Assembly: GCA_037355855.1 (NCBI GenBank)
Contig: CM074760.1
Span: forward strand, 1,356,501-1,420,500
DNA from: Pseudo-nitzschia pungens
Lineage: Eukaryota > Bacillariophyta > Bacillariophyceae > Bacillariales > Bacillariaceae
Length of the DNA: 64,000 bases
Direction: 5' to 3'
The notes below the pieces were generated by a model, which was not told the origin of the DNA, searched no databases, and saw only the letters and a program-made list of their open reading frames with translations. Shown piece after piece: positions 19,833-30,891 of this stretch (the stretch's first letter is position 1; the number at the start of each line of letters is the position of its first letter). Both the position numbers and the translations under genes were made by a program.

Positions 19833-20581
19833 AGCATGGACGATGTAATGTGGTTTCGACTGGTCTTGCTGCATACCGTCGAGAAAAGTTTCGGCGTAGT
19901 ACATAATTAAAAAATAATAGGAAGTCGAAGTAAGTAACTTACACGTAGTAATGAAGATGCAATGAATCGGATGATGCCGGAGTCGTCTCGATCGTCTCAA
20001 AAACCTAAGGTTACTCCATAACCTTACTTCGTAAAATCTTACTTCGTTCAGATAGATGATGGTTCTTCATTGATGCCGCAACCGACAACCGGCATCCCAC
20101 TTCAACGTGTACGGTAGAAAACTAAGGAACAACATGCCGGTATCTTCATGAAAAAAAAGCTATGGTAGCTCTCCATCTTCATCTGTACTCAGTAAACCTT
20201 ACTCGTAACCTTACGGCATGAAGTGGTTCAGAAGTCGTAAAAATGAGTGAAGGGCGCGAGAGAATTTCAAAAGTTGTGCACCATAGGGTATTTTTTTTAT
20301 CTTTTTCTGAGAATTTTGACACATGATCATTGTTCTTACTTCACTTGACACCCGATCCACGGAAAACGATACGGTAGGTGAAATCTTTTTCGTTCGTCTT
20401 CTGCTCAGCTGCGAGTCCGAGAGTTCGAGAGTACGAGTACGATTACGGATTATGGTGAACGGTACGGTACTCGTATGAAACGCAATTCTGTGCGGTTTCT
20501 CCCTCTCTACCGGTATACGTCGGAATTCCGATTGAGATACTCGACTTTCCCTTCTTGTCAGCCACTGCACCTATATTACGG
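19833..20581. other. Divergent intergenic region
   Basis: Separates the divergent MAPR gene and the unknown membrane protein gene. Contains AAGGTTACTCCATAACCTTA at about 20009-20028, an inverted pair of the common spacer motif, and CTTACTCGTAACCTTACGG near 20197. No gene seen. Confidence 0.45.
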
Positions 20582-22865
20582 ATGACAAACGTCGGAGGAG
20601 TCATGATTGTGCGACAAAGAGTTCGTGGAAGGCGTGTGAGCTCCGCCAAAGGCATTACCTTCCTTCTTGTAATAGCCTTCGCCTTGACGTCATCCACTTC
20701 CCCGTCCACGTCCACGTCTACATCCATGCCCATGCCCATGCCCATGCCCTCCTTCTTGGTTTTCGTATCCGCAGCAACCACTCCGGCGGACAACGATTGC
20801 AACGGCGGCAGTGGCAACAAACGCCATTCGCGTCGTCATTACCAAGTGCGTGCTGACAGCCTTTCCAATTCCCCCTGCAACCCGTTGTGGAGGGAAAATC
20901 AGGTCTACACGGGAGAGCGACGAGGACCCGTTCCAATCTCGGACAGGGACAGCAACGAATCTTCTGCGATGGGGAGAACGAGACGAAGACGACGAACCAC
21001 CACCAGCAATCGAAACTTCCCGGGTGATGATGTTCCACCATCGGTCTCGTACATCCACGAGATTGATGACGTTTCAACTTCGATGTTGGGAGAGAGGCGG
21101 CAGCAGCAGCAGCAGCAGCAACAGCAGCAACAACAACCAAAGGTAGACCGATCAACTCACTACAACTCGGGGGGTGAATTCCCCTTTCAGAGCGCCGACA
21201 TTGGCGGTAGCAGCAGCGGTCGCATCGACATTCCATCGCAACAACCGCAGAGGACGATTCCCAATAGTTTCTCGAAACGAGGCAGGAAATGGTCGTTTCC
21301 GATCGACTTTTCACGGCAAAGCGGTCGGCTGAGCATCGGGTTCTCGTTTGGAAACGAAAACGCGGCTCCGGGGCGGAGACGCCTGCTCCGAACGACTCCT
21401 CCACCGAATACCATTGCGCCGCCGTCGTCCCCGAGTCGTCGTCGTGATTCAGCGACAGCACCAACGACAACGACACGGAACGCAAAACAGAGACACCGGA
21501 ATGAAATTGCCATTGCCAACGAGAATGCCTCGGTGGAAAAAGCAGGGCAAGGGGTCGAATCCGGTAAGGTCTCCGGGAGACTCCACGACAACAACAACAT
21601 CGAGGTGTCTCTCTCGCTGGATCCATTTTCGCTCGCATCTCTGGTTCGATGCGCCGCGGCGGGCGGTTTGGGCGCGGCATCGGTCTACGTGGGAACCCTC
21701 AAGCTCCTCGGGCCCATGATACTCGCCAAGCAATGCCTGACGAGGGTCGGATACGCCTTTTGCGACCACTACAGCGGGAGGTACCTGCGAAAAACCCTCC
21801 GCGAACGCGTCCGGTTTCTCCGAGAGTACGAAATCCTCGCTTCGGCGCGGGCGGCGTCGCGGAGTCTGGTGCGGGTCCTTTGCACGGGACTCACCGGCTC
21901 GTGCGTGGGATTTTTGCTCGACCGCAGCTAGCGGCACCTGCGTCCTGAAACCGGTTTGGCTCTGCCACTGGTGGTACGGGGTGGTGTGGTTGTCCTCGGT
22001 TTGCGCAACCGGTTGGGCCTGCGAAAAATGGGCCTTCGATTGGCTGGCCGCCAGGGCGGGGCAATCGAGCGGGAGCGGGTTGCTCCCCGCGTGGTGGTTG
22101 GCATCGGTGGAGACGGATGCGCGCGGCGACGATCGCTGTCGCGAACGCTATCGGTCGCTGCCGCATCGGTATGGCAGACGGGCCGTGATCGCACCGCCCT
22201 GGCGATTCGTGAGACGGCTGAGCCGCGATCCGGAAGAATGGCTCAGGAGTCTGTTGCGCGTTCCCGGCGGAAAGGGTTCCTATTATGGTTACGCTTTTGA
22301 TAACCGGAGCAGCCAAAGCAGCGTTCCGAACAAGAGTGCCGATGATACTACGATCGACACCCTGCTGTTTCCGTCCACCTGGAGGCCACTCTACATTCTG
22401 ACGCTTCTGGCTTTCAGCAAGGCCATCTGCAGCAGCTTTTGCGGTGTGGCATCCTCGTCCCCGTCGAGTGACGGCGCTGTTGTCGCTGGGGCTGCCGTCG
22501 CTGCTTCTGCCTCCGCTGCCGCATCGAGTTGGAAGAAGAGCAGGAAGCTGATCCTGCGATCGTTTATCGTTCAACACGCTTTCCACAGCGAATGGCACCG
22601 GAGTTTTGTCCAGGAACGGAGGCTTGCGCTGGGGGCTTGCGTGAGCCTCATCGGCCTGTTGACTCTGTTGTGGTCCATTTTTGCGGTCTCCGCCGTCGAT
22701 CGAATCGCCGCCGTGGCTCTGATTCCAATCGCCATGGCCCGGCTGGTCAGTGGTTGGATGAACTTTTTGTTGTTTTGCAATCGATACAATTTCGTGGACG
22801 ACTTTGTCGCCATTGTCTGGCGTCACGACACGGCACCGAAACAGGGCGATGTATGGGCACTATGA
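20582..22865 (+). CDS. Unknown multi-TM membrane protein; two frames that appear to be one gene
   Basis: Not recognised. The first part (20582-21931, 449 aa) has a signal peptide (GITFLLVIAFALTSSTS), long Ser/Arg/Gln-rich disordered sequence including a polyQ, and then a conserved-looking domain (SLVRCAAAGGLGAASVYVG, CDHYSGRYLRKTLRERV) ending in a hydrophobic stretch and a TAG stop. Coding continues at once in the +1 frame to 22865 with more membrane segments (WRPLYILTLLAFSKAI, LGACVSLIGLLTLLWSIFA, ALIPIAMARLVSGWMNFLLF). The two parts can be joined either by a +1 shift at the AGC TAG stop or by removing the 31-nt GT-AG segment 21901-21931, which would be an exceptionally short intron. The opposite strand is also open here but its product has no protein-like features. 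The tail RYNFVDDFVAIVW suggests a compact soluble end. Confidence 0.55.
21101..21137 (+). repeat. CAG/CAA repeat (polyglutamine)
   Basis: Codes for a run of about 14 glutamines (mostly CAG, ending CAA) within the disordered part of the unknown membrane protein. Confidence 0.9.
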
Positions 22866-23368
22866 TTATTTGCTACAGAGGGCGCGCTTGCCTGTTGACG
22901 AAAAAGGTCATTCGGATTTCGAGCCAGCCTAGCCATGGTTGTATCTTCTTCAATCCATTGGAGGATGTGGTACAATACGAATTAATACGAATTCACACTA
23001 GAATTGTGGCAAGAGTGAGCCATCCCCTTTCTGCTATGTACTACTGCTGACTCGATGACACTTTCGAAACCACACGCCGAGATATCTTGCTTTCAAAAAC
23101 GAAGTTCAAATTACACCGCGAAAAAAATACGGCACCGTTTCTTTTGGCATTGTGTTTTAAAAAAATTAATGGACCAATTGCTTTCCGTGATCACCGCATT
23201 CCCTTGGTGGCTGCTCTTGATTCGCGCATAATATCTCTCAACTACAAAACCAGTGCGTCTCCGACTTGTTGTCGAGTTTATTGCGCAAAACATGCTCTAC
23301 TCGTGCAACAAAAGCTGGGTGTTACTACTATTCCCACTGCGGTAACCTTACCTGTACGGGACGTAATG
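22866..23368. other. Convergent intergenic region
   Basis: Nothing recognised. Separates the unknown membrane protein (plus) from VPS28 (minus). Contains GCGGTAACCTTACCTGTACG at 23339-23358, which overlaps the spacer-type motif. Confidence 0.4.
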
Positions 23369-24016
23369 TTATTTTTTCGATTTGAGGTACCGCGTGAATT
23401 CTACGTAGGCGCTGTCCAGATCCATTGACAGCTGGCGGGAATCTTCTTCGGTAATCTCATCAATGGCACGCATCCCATTTAGCTTTTGGAGCCATTTCTT
23501 GACCTTGTGATTCGGTTCAAAGTCGTTCGGAATGTCCGGCAATCTCGTGAGGGAATCCATGAGATCGCTCAGCAGGGGCTGGAGTTCGTCGACAAATCGT
23601 GTTTCGATCTTGACGGCGTCCATAGCGGTGATAAAGTTCTCGACCGTCTTTGCTACAGTCACCGCTACGTCGGCCGTTTTTCCCGTGGCCGTTCGGATCG
23701 GTTCCGGGACTCCCATGTTCAAGAGTCGTTCCGTGGCACGCGGGCAATCCATCTGGTAGAGTTCCATAAAGCTTTCCGTCGTCATGTTGAGTTTGGGCAG
23801 GGCCGCCTTTTCAGCCAGTCGGAATTGCGATATCAGTTTGTGGCATTCCTGAACGTATTCTTGCTGCGTGATAGCATCCCTCGAGTAGGCGCGTTCCAAA
23901 TGTTCCGTTGCTAGAATGATTGCGTACAGCGTCGCTTGATCGTCGTATGCCTGTCTCTCTCGAGACGAAGAATACAATTCGACTTCTTCGATTTCGTCGT
24001 CACCGTTGAAGGTCAT
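23369..24016 (-). CDS. VPS28: VPS28, ESCRT-I subunit
   Basis: Subunit of the ESCRT-I complex that sorts ubiquitinated cargo into multivesicular bodies at the endosome. 215 aa, the usual length (human about 220). The N-terminal core-binding half shows the family pattern VELYSSSRERQAYDD, LATEHLERAYSRDAIT and EYVQECHKLISQF, with DCPRATERL. The C-terminal four-helix domain (from about residue 120) has ENFITAMDAVKIETRFVDEL, a RLPDIPNDFEP segment and WLQKLNGMRA, ending in DSAYVEFTRYLKSKK. This domain binds ESCRT-II VPS36 in other species. ATG at 24016, single exon. Conserved housekeeping gene with no sign of damage. Confidence 0.95.
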   Translation of the reverse strand: MTFNGDDEIEEVELYSSSRERQAYDDQATLYAIILATEHLERAYSRDAITQQEYVQECHKLISQFRLAEKAALPKLNMTTESFMELYQMDCPRATERLLNMGVPEPIRTATGKTADVAVTVAKTVENFITAMDAVKIETRFVDELQPLLSDLMDSLTRLPDIPNDFEPNHKVKKWLQKLNGMRAIDEITEEDSRQLSMDLDSAYVEFTRYLKSKK

Positions 24017-24510
24017 TGCGGCTCTGATAAAGTGATAAGAAGAAATTGGTGTTTGCGTGTTGAAGGTTTTTTGTTGAGAGGAGATAGATGAAACGGTTCA
24101 GTGACTCGACTCCTTTGTTCGGATGCGGGATAAAGTAATTGTTGGAAGCACAGTCACGACGTTTTGGCTAAGCTCGGAACATCCAACATGCTGCCCTGAG
24201 TCCTGCGAGCAGGGCTTCGTTTTCTTTGTTCGTTGACAAGGCAGTAAATGTTTGCCGCTACGCTTGTCCCAGTACGGTACGGGTCTTGCGTAAGTGAGTT
24301 ACTGAACAACGCACAGACACTCGATTCATGACTCACTGATTCATTCACGAATATCAGTCATTATTCAATCGTAATTCTGACCATTAGACGAAGTCGGTCT
24401 TCTTTTAAGTATTTTCATCTAGATAAATTCATCGAACCTTCAAGTTTCTCAATTGAGTCCTTTTGGTTCTAAAACTCAATAGCACACAATTTTACAATTA
24501 GCGTAGTTCA

Positions 24511-24558
24511 TTACTGGTAAAGTTACTGGTAGATTTACTGGTACAGTTACCGGTACTG
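24511..24558. repeat. 12-bp tandem repeat, four units
   Basis: Units beginning TTACTGGTA/TTACCGGTA at 24511, 24523, 24535 and 24547, exactly 12 bp apart, running on into GTACAGTACAG and GTAACCTTACC. Confidence 0.85.
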
Positions 24559-24663
24559 GTACAGTACAGTAACCTTACCTTCCTCATTCCCGGAAACAAC
24601 AATCGAAAAACGCCATCAATATTGTAGTAACCTTACTTCGTATTGGAATTCGGTAGTTCAAAA

Positions 24664-24761
24664 TACTACAAAAATTCTTATCAGCTGTCCCCCCGTTCTA
24701 CGTCCCCGACTACTAATTTCTACTGAAACCCAGGGACAGCTGATAGGAATTCTGTGGTAAT
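24664..24761. mobile_element. MITE-like palindromic element, copy A
   Basis: Two inverted arms face each other across an unrelated centre. The left arm reads TACTAC...ATTCTTATCAGCTGTCC and the right arm is the reverse complement of TACCAC...ATTCCTATCAGCTGTCC. Total about 98 bp. The same arms occur at 25064-25165 and 41284-41393. No coding capacity, so a non-autonomous hairpin element is the best label. Confidence 0.7.
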
Positions 24762-25063
24762 ACACTTAACGATCATTCATATTTTTCCACGAGCTAAAAC
24801 TTGTTTTCGTAATAAATTTGCAATGATCGAAAAAAATTCTTCAATGATGACAAATTTTTTTTTTATAAAAAGTCCGTCAGAAACTGTAGAAATTCAGATT
24901 ATTCAGGTTACCGGTAGGTTCCGTCGTCAAAAGTTCAAGTGGGTTGAACTCAGAACATGGGGAGGGAGCGGGCAGAGCTGACAATCGTTACAATTATTTC
25001 TTCGTTCGTATATTATTTATTTTCTCCTCTCCCGGGAAGGTTAATTACACGTAAGAATACTAC

Positions 25064-25165
25064 ACGTACAAAATTCCTATCAGCTGTCCCCCGGTTCTAC
25101 CGTACATCCCCAACTATTCATTTTTACGGAAGCCGGGGGACCGCTGATAGGAATTCCGTAGTACG
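25064..25165. mobile_element. MITE-like palindromic element, copy B
   Basis: Left arm ...AAATTCCTATCAGCTGTCC, right arm the reverse complement of ...GAATTCCTATCAGCGGTCC, about 100 bp in all. The central part (GTTCTAC...CATCCCC) resembles copy A (GTTCTACGTCCCCGAC), so the copies share more than their ends. Confidence 0.7.
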
Positions 25166-25346
25166 TAATTACTTCACTTCGTACTTCGTAAGGTTATTCA
25201 TTATTTATTCCTTTCAGTTCTGTACCGGTACGGTAAGACTACAGCTCTTTCTTCTCGCTGTGTTGTGGTCTTTTGAGAACCTGGCATAGATAAGAACAAA
25301 GGCCACCACAATCACGTTCATTCTCTTCTAAAAAAGTCTTGTCGAA

Positions 25347-28300
25347 ATGGAACCAGCCAATACTTTGTCGACAGAGGGTGGATATCAGATGAACGGCAAC
25401 AATGATGTCACAGATAATGAACGCCCTATTGGCGAGGCGAATACGACAGGCGGAAGCAATCGGAATACAGGAACTAAGACTTGTAGGCGCAAAAATCCAA
25501 AATCAAAGATCACGTCGTCGAGTCTACTAGCTTCGAATTTTGTCCCCCAGCATCTGAGGGCAATCAACAGTCTAAATGTTTCTGTCGTCATTCCAACTAG
25601 GGATCCACCAAGCATGGAACAGGATATCGAACGAGTCTTTTCTGGACTCGTAGGCGACAGCTACAACGATCACTTCGACCATAAAGACACACTAAATTGC
25701 GACGGCAATGCTAACAGCAACAGTAATGGCAATAACACCCATATAGCAAACAATACTAAGGGTTCGAACTCCAGTTACGACTACCAGCAGTACGACAAAG
25801 CCGATAGAAGCAGTGATAATCATCGGGCCAAGTACTTCTATTGTCATTGTCAACACGGAGACGATCGATGCCTGGACCGTCCGAAAAAAATAAAGGCGTC
25901 CAAGGAAGCGGCGTTTGCTTTGGGTCAAGCCCGGAGACGCCTCGATGAGGTGACACCAGCTTCTTCTAACGACGGCAGCAACAACGGTCCAGTTGCTGCA
26001 ATAACGATCCCATCAATAGCTAAAGATGGTTTGCCGCGTGGAATGGATGACACAGCAATAATCCGACATTATATTCCTATTTTCCGTGAACTCCTTCAGG
26101 TCGAACAGGAGGAGAGACAACGCCTTTACGCCAACATCTACAATCAACACAATCTCAAGATCACTTCGAGAAGAAAGGGGAAATCTTTAGCAACCGCCGA
26201 ACTCAAGATTGTGGGGATTGCCGATGGGCATCCTTCCGTTCGACCGGGGGATCTTGTGCTGATGCGACCCGAGGTGCCGATCCTGTATGATCCTCCCGAT
26301 TCGAGTTATGTCAATCCAATTCCGAGCACACCCGCACCTGCGTACAATTTGCGCGAAAACAATAGTAGCCGTGTACAACAACCCATACTCGAATTACTAC
26401 ATGAATGAATGCAAGACCACCTATCCTCATCCTAGCTATGCACAAGACATTCAACGGTATGCCGCGTATCCATTCCCATATTACAATACATACCCGCCAC
26501 AGAAATCGCCACAACATATGGAGATATCCGCACATGTACTGTCGGTAAAACGTTCCGCAAGACAGAAAAAAAAATCAAGGGACCAAGTCTTGATCAGTTG
26601 GATTACCGATCCGAAGCTTGATGCCAGGTTGCGTCCACAACAACACACGGTGCGATTTATTCCTTCCAGTGAAATGCACGAGCGTTGCCTTACGGCATTG
26701 GACTGGCTAAGAAAACTTGACCCAGTAGTCGCCCGGGATTTGCTCTTTCCTACCAGATCTCCCAAGCTGCCAGCCCCACCTGTTCTCGATGAGTCGGAAA
26801 CCACTGCTCACTCAACCGAAGAGCGGGAGTTTGAACAACTCAATAGAAATCAGGCACGCTTTGTCCAAATGGTTACAACCCGAACCATCAACCCTACGAA
26901 GGAAAGAATACGCCCCCCTATGATACTGACGGGCCCAGCCGGCACGGGAAAGACAAAAGCATTACTGGCCGCAATCCTGCAAATACTCCGTCTGAATCCA
27001 TCGGTAAAAGCGAATCCGGAAACAACCTCAGGGGATAGGGACCCATACGCCAATGGAGCACACAAACCCCGGATACTGGTTTGCACCCCATCCCATACCG
27101 CTTGCGATGTCATAACGCAACGCCTGGTTGCTTTCCTTTCGGAAAGCCAATTGAGACCGGAAATCAAATCTGATTCTGAGCCGGTTAGAAGAGTTGTTTT
27201 TCGTCTCTACGATGCAACGCGCCCGGTCGAAACGGTTCCGGTTCAGATTTTGCCGTACACACGGCAATCGTGGATATGGCAGGTCAATTTGCCCTTCCTG
27301 AACCGCAAGAATTGTTAGATTTCTCCGTGATCGTTTGTACCTGCCAAGATGCACATTTGCTCTTTATGGCCGGGCTAACGAACAAAAGCCTGCGTCGGCG
27401 AAGGGAATGTGTCGTGATCGACACCAAACGACGTTTGCAGCAAGCAGGAATGATGCTCGCGGGAACGATTGAAGGGGCCAACAAGCCCCACTTTACGCAT
27501 TTGTTCATCGACGAGGCCGCGCAAGCCACCGAACCAGAGAGTCTTATTCCGATGTCGGTTGTTGTAGACGATCACCCGGACGCCACCAAGGTAGAAATTG
27601 CTTTGTGCGGGGACCCAAGACAATTAGGCCCGACCGTGTATGCACCAAGTGCCATTGAAAGCCTGCAGCAATCCTTACTCGAACGACTTTTGCGCCTACC
27701 GTTCGATGTCTACGGTGGTGGTAGAAAGCACTTGATGGGGCCGCCCACAGCTGATGCCCGTTTGACCCTTGATGAGATGATAGAATACTCGTTTCAAAAG
27801 GTCGATTACCATGAACATCTGTCCGTCTTTTTGAATTTGAGTTACCGCGGCCACCCATCTTTTTTGTACATGCCCAGCAAGCTATTTTATTTCGACAAAC
27901 TGAGAAGTGTTTCTACGAATGTTACCAATACTATCTGGATCGAAGCGATTCGAAATATTGAAACGCTGCCGACAGCAAAGTCCGCGTACCCTAATCGCCT
28001 TCAGTCCAAACCGATGGACTGGCCCATACTGTTCCATGGAGTAAATGGCACGTGCACATCCAGTGTAGTGAAGAGTTACTTCGGATCCAATAGCTGGTGC
28101 AACCACGCCGAAGCTATCGTTGTGGTCGAAATCATTGGAAAGCTAATCCAAACCGGAATTTCGACTGCTTCCATTGGAGTGATGGCGGCATTCCGAGCTC
28201 AAGTAGCGCTTTTGCGAAATAAACTACGTAACCAGAACCTTGGTGCCGTGAATGTCGGTATGGTGGAGGATTTTCAGTCGATGGAACGGGACGTCATCAT

Positions 28301-28520
28301 ACTGTCCCTGACACGATCGAACAAGGAGCTCATGCAAGCTGACGTAATGAGTGGAGCAGGACTTTTCCATCAGCCGAAGAGGATGAACGTCGCACTTACT
28401 AGGGCACAGCATGCGCTTATTGTAGTGGGGGTTCCGAGTTTAATGAAAGAAGATAACGCTTGGGCGCTATGGCTTGACTTTTGCAAAGAAAACGGTCTCT
28501 GGTATGGAGAAACCGCTTAA
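25347..28520 (+). CDS. MOV10/SDE3/UPF1-like SF1 RNA helicase with interrupted reading frame
   Basis: Superfamily 1 (UPF1-like group, closest in pattern to MOV10/SDE3) RNA helicase. ATG at 25347. All motifs are present in order but in different frames: N-terminal region with PGDLVLMRP (frame to 26408); then VRFIPSSEMHERCLTALDWL, motif I GPAGTGKTKAL and Ia ILVCTPSHTACD (frame to 27318); then VIVCTCQDAHLL, motif II FIDEAAQATEPES, III CGDPRQLGP, V VEDFQSMERDVIILSLTRS and VI PKRMNVALTRAQHAL (frame to 28520). The first change could be a 76-82-nt intron (donor at 26365 or 26371, acceptor ending 26446), or a +1 shift. The second, near 27262-27272, has no room for an intron: it behaves as one missing base. 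Either a sequencing indel, a pseudogene allele or recoding. MOV10-type helicases act in RNA silencing and transposon control. Confidence 0.8.
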
Positions 28521-29070
28521 TAGGGTGGCTCCGTCATGACGGGATATTGATTTCAGCACAATCTTGATCTATTGATAGCACACAAAGGTGCGCAACGATA
28601 TCATTTCCGTGAACAACGATGAACCTGTTCGGCATGAAGATACGTACGGTAAGCATGCACTAAAACTAATTATGTAGAGAATAGGGAGGTTTTGAATCGA
28701 AAGCTTTGGTACTATCATAGATTTGGAAGGGGAGAGCGAATTCTCCATAGGTTTAACTCTGTGCATACGATACGTTGCCTTTGATAGACAATCCGTTGAG
28801 TGGCAAACAGTCTATTCCGGCGACATCACTACACTTGATAAGTAGTTTCCAGCAGTCATCGTTAGATTTTGGAAGCAGGATTCCGTACCATAATGTATGG
28901 AGAACAACACAGCATGCGTATTTGCATCAAAACAACTTAAAAAGTAAAGCAACGCCAAGGCTGTTGTGAGTTGTTTCGACATCTGCTCTCTCCAACTCAA
29001 GTTTATTCGTTGCCGGTTGATTGTGGAGAATATGCATCCAAAGCAGGAAAATCAAGTGCCTGGTTCCGTA
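28521..29070. other. Convergent intergenic region
   Basis: Nothing recognised; short frames only. Confidence 0.4.
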
Positions 29071-29532
29071 TCATTTCAACTTTATCTCTTCCTTCACCTT
29101 GACATTATCTTTTCCGTATTTTTTTCCTAGCAAAGCGACAGCTTCTTGCGCACCCTTGCACGCTGTCACTTTGCTTTTGCAACGGACGACCCCGAAGACG
29201 ACTTCTTCGTCTGCGTTTACGCATGCCTTGATCACGGATCGAATCACTTCACTTTGGTCTGATCCCTCGCTTTTGGAAACAATGCTGTTGACCCAGTCAA
29301 TCTGTTGGGGTGCCAACTCGATGCTCAGCTCTTGGTTGTCGGGTATTGGAACAGAAGATGAGCAATCGCCTTCTTGTACCATTTTCACATCACCAAGGGC
29401 TACGCAGTTGAGGCAGCATCGTACCGCCTTCGACCGGCTAGGAATTGCTTGTGCTTTCGCCGAGGCATCGAGCCAATCAATCATATCAGCCGGGAGGCTC
29501 ACCGACAAGGTTTCTTTCTTGCCGCCCCTCAT
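29071..29532 (-). CDS. Small protein with two ribbon-helix-helix-like units
   Basis: A 153-aa protein, ATG at 29532, single exon. Two related segments follow each other: ETLSVSLPADMIDWLDASAK with SRSKAVRCCLNCV (residues about 6-45), and LSIELAPQQIDWVNSIVSK with DQSEVIRSVIKACV (about 68-106). Both fit the ribbon-helix-helix (Arc/CopG) pattern: a beta strand with alternating hydrophobics, L/P, a helix with IDWL/IDWV, a turn, then RSxxxR or QSEVIR in helix 2. RHH proteins normally dimerise to bind DNA; two units in one chain could form an intramolecular dimer. The Lys/Val-rich C-terminus (YGKDNVKVKEEIKLK) is extra. RHH is mostly prokaryotic, so the assignment is inference from pattern only and DNA binding is untested. 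Confidence 0.6.
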   Translation of the reverse strand: MRGGKKETLSVSLPADMIDWLDASAKAQAIPSRSKAVRCCLNCVALGDVKMVQEGDCSSSVPIPDNQELSIELAPQQIDWVNSIVSKSEGSDQSEVIRSVIKACVNADEEVVFGVVRCKSKVTACKGAQEAVALLGKKYGKDNVKVKEEIKLK

Positions 29533-30891
29533 AATTACTTCTTAGGATTTCTCGGATTTTAAATTTTGAAAATTGAGTTGTGGGATGATCCGCCGACTCG
29601 AGATCCCAAATACGACGAACGAGAACAAAGACAGCCAACGTAAGTAAGGTTTACCGTAATCAGCAAAATAAGTCACGGCAGACTCATAAAAAAGCGTCCA
29701 TTCAAATCCAAATACGAGTGCATGACAAAAAGAACGAGTACCAGTAAATCTTACCTTTTAGTTCGAGCTGGTTCCGATGGTGGATAGAGTAGGACTTCTG
29801 ACTTGCGACTGCGGGTAACCCTTACTCGTACACCTAATTGTATCCCTGGATTTCGAGTTCCTAGCACCAAGAGTTCAGTGGTCTCCTAGAGTCAAAAGTT
29901 GAGAATTCAACCCCACTCTACACGTACTACTTGTAGACTAGAACAAGGTAGAGAGTAGTCAGTACTATGTATTATTGCAACAACAACAAGCAAGAAGCAT
30001 GTTGGCTCTGCAAACTAAAATGACTGTCCCTCATGGTAGTAAAACATGGGTCATTCTAAGCAAAGTTAAGAAGTTGATCTTACTACTAGCCATTGCTGTA
30101 CTATACACTTCCTCGGTGTGGTACCTGGATACTAGGAGTATCTTCTAATCAAACCATTGTGTTGGCATCACTGTTGTTCATGGTTTCATCCCTTAGCCCA
30201 CTATCATTTTATGCAACCTTGATCAATTTAATAATCTTTCAAGCACATGAAAAGTCTTCAACCTTTGCTTCACTTTACATACATAGATCAAAGTTCGCAA
30301 AAGCACTAACTGCTTGCTATCAGATTACAGTGAATCTGCATCTCCCCTACGTGTCACTTCCTTAACATCCACTTCCCACGAATTTTTATGGCAGAGTTGG
30401 TTTTGAGCTGTAACGTACTTGCCCGAGAGCTTTGTTTGTCTTTCATTTTTTCAAAATGGATCAACTGTGGACGACTCACTGCTTTTTGTGAGCACTATGG
30501 TGCGAGATCAAGACTGTTGGATCAAAAATGTTGAAAGGTACTAATCCTGATTTGGACGATTCGTAGGTGGACGAATGCTTTTTTCAACAAAAGAGTAACA
30601 ATAGAGTAACAATAGTCGAACATTTGAAATCAAAATTTCATGCATTAGAAAAAATGTTGAATCGCAGTAGAAGTGCTTCGGTGAATTGAGAATAGTTCCG
30701 ACATAACAAATAAATAAATAATTGTATTAATATTTATTTACTAAAGTTAACATCAGTCTGATAAGGTAGACTGCATTTGGCACTCCAAAGCGATTGAGGT
30801 TCGTGGAGTCACTTGACAGAAAACACTTCTTATGGAAAGCGAAGAAATGTAATTTATAGAAGAAATGTTCAACGAAGAACAAATTTCCTAA
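29533..30891. other. Intergenic region
   Basis: No gene supported. A 90-codon hydrophobic frame at 30093-30365 has no recognisable family, and the AT-rich stretch 30580-30760 contains TAATATTTATTTA-type sequence. TAC-type motifs are dense at 29640-29950. Confidence 0.4.

Larger units (their letters stand above)
24017..25346. other. Intergenic region with two hairpin elements
   Basis: Upstream of both VPS28 (minus) and the helicase (plus). It is AT-rich and holds a 12-bp tandem repeat (24511-24558) and two copies of a palindromic MITE-like element (24664-24761 and 25064-25165). No gene seen. Confidence 0.6.

Noticed and set aside
21891..22826. A minus-strand open frame of over 300 codons opposite the second half of the unknown membrane protein
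   Set aside because: The product is Arg/Pro/Gly-rich without hydrophobic segments or motifs, while the plus strand encodes clear TM segments; it is a GC-driven shadow.
25064..25165. Hairpin element as a transcription terminator
   Set aside because: The same element recurs in unrelated spacers and lacks a consistent position after genes, and eukaryotic nuclear genes do not use such terminators.
30093..30365. Hydrophobic 90-codon open frame
   Set aside because: Frame is in AT-rich DNA, composition is typical of chance frames with Leu/Ser/Phe, and no family or signal was recognised.
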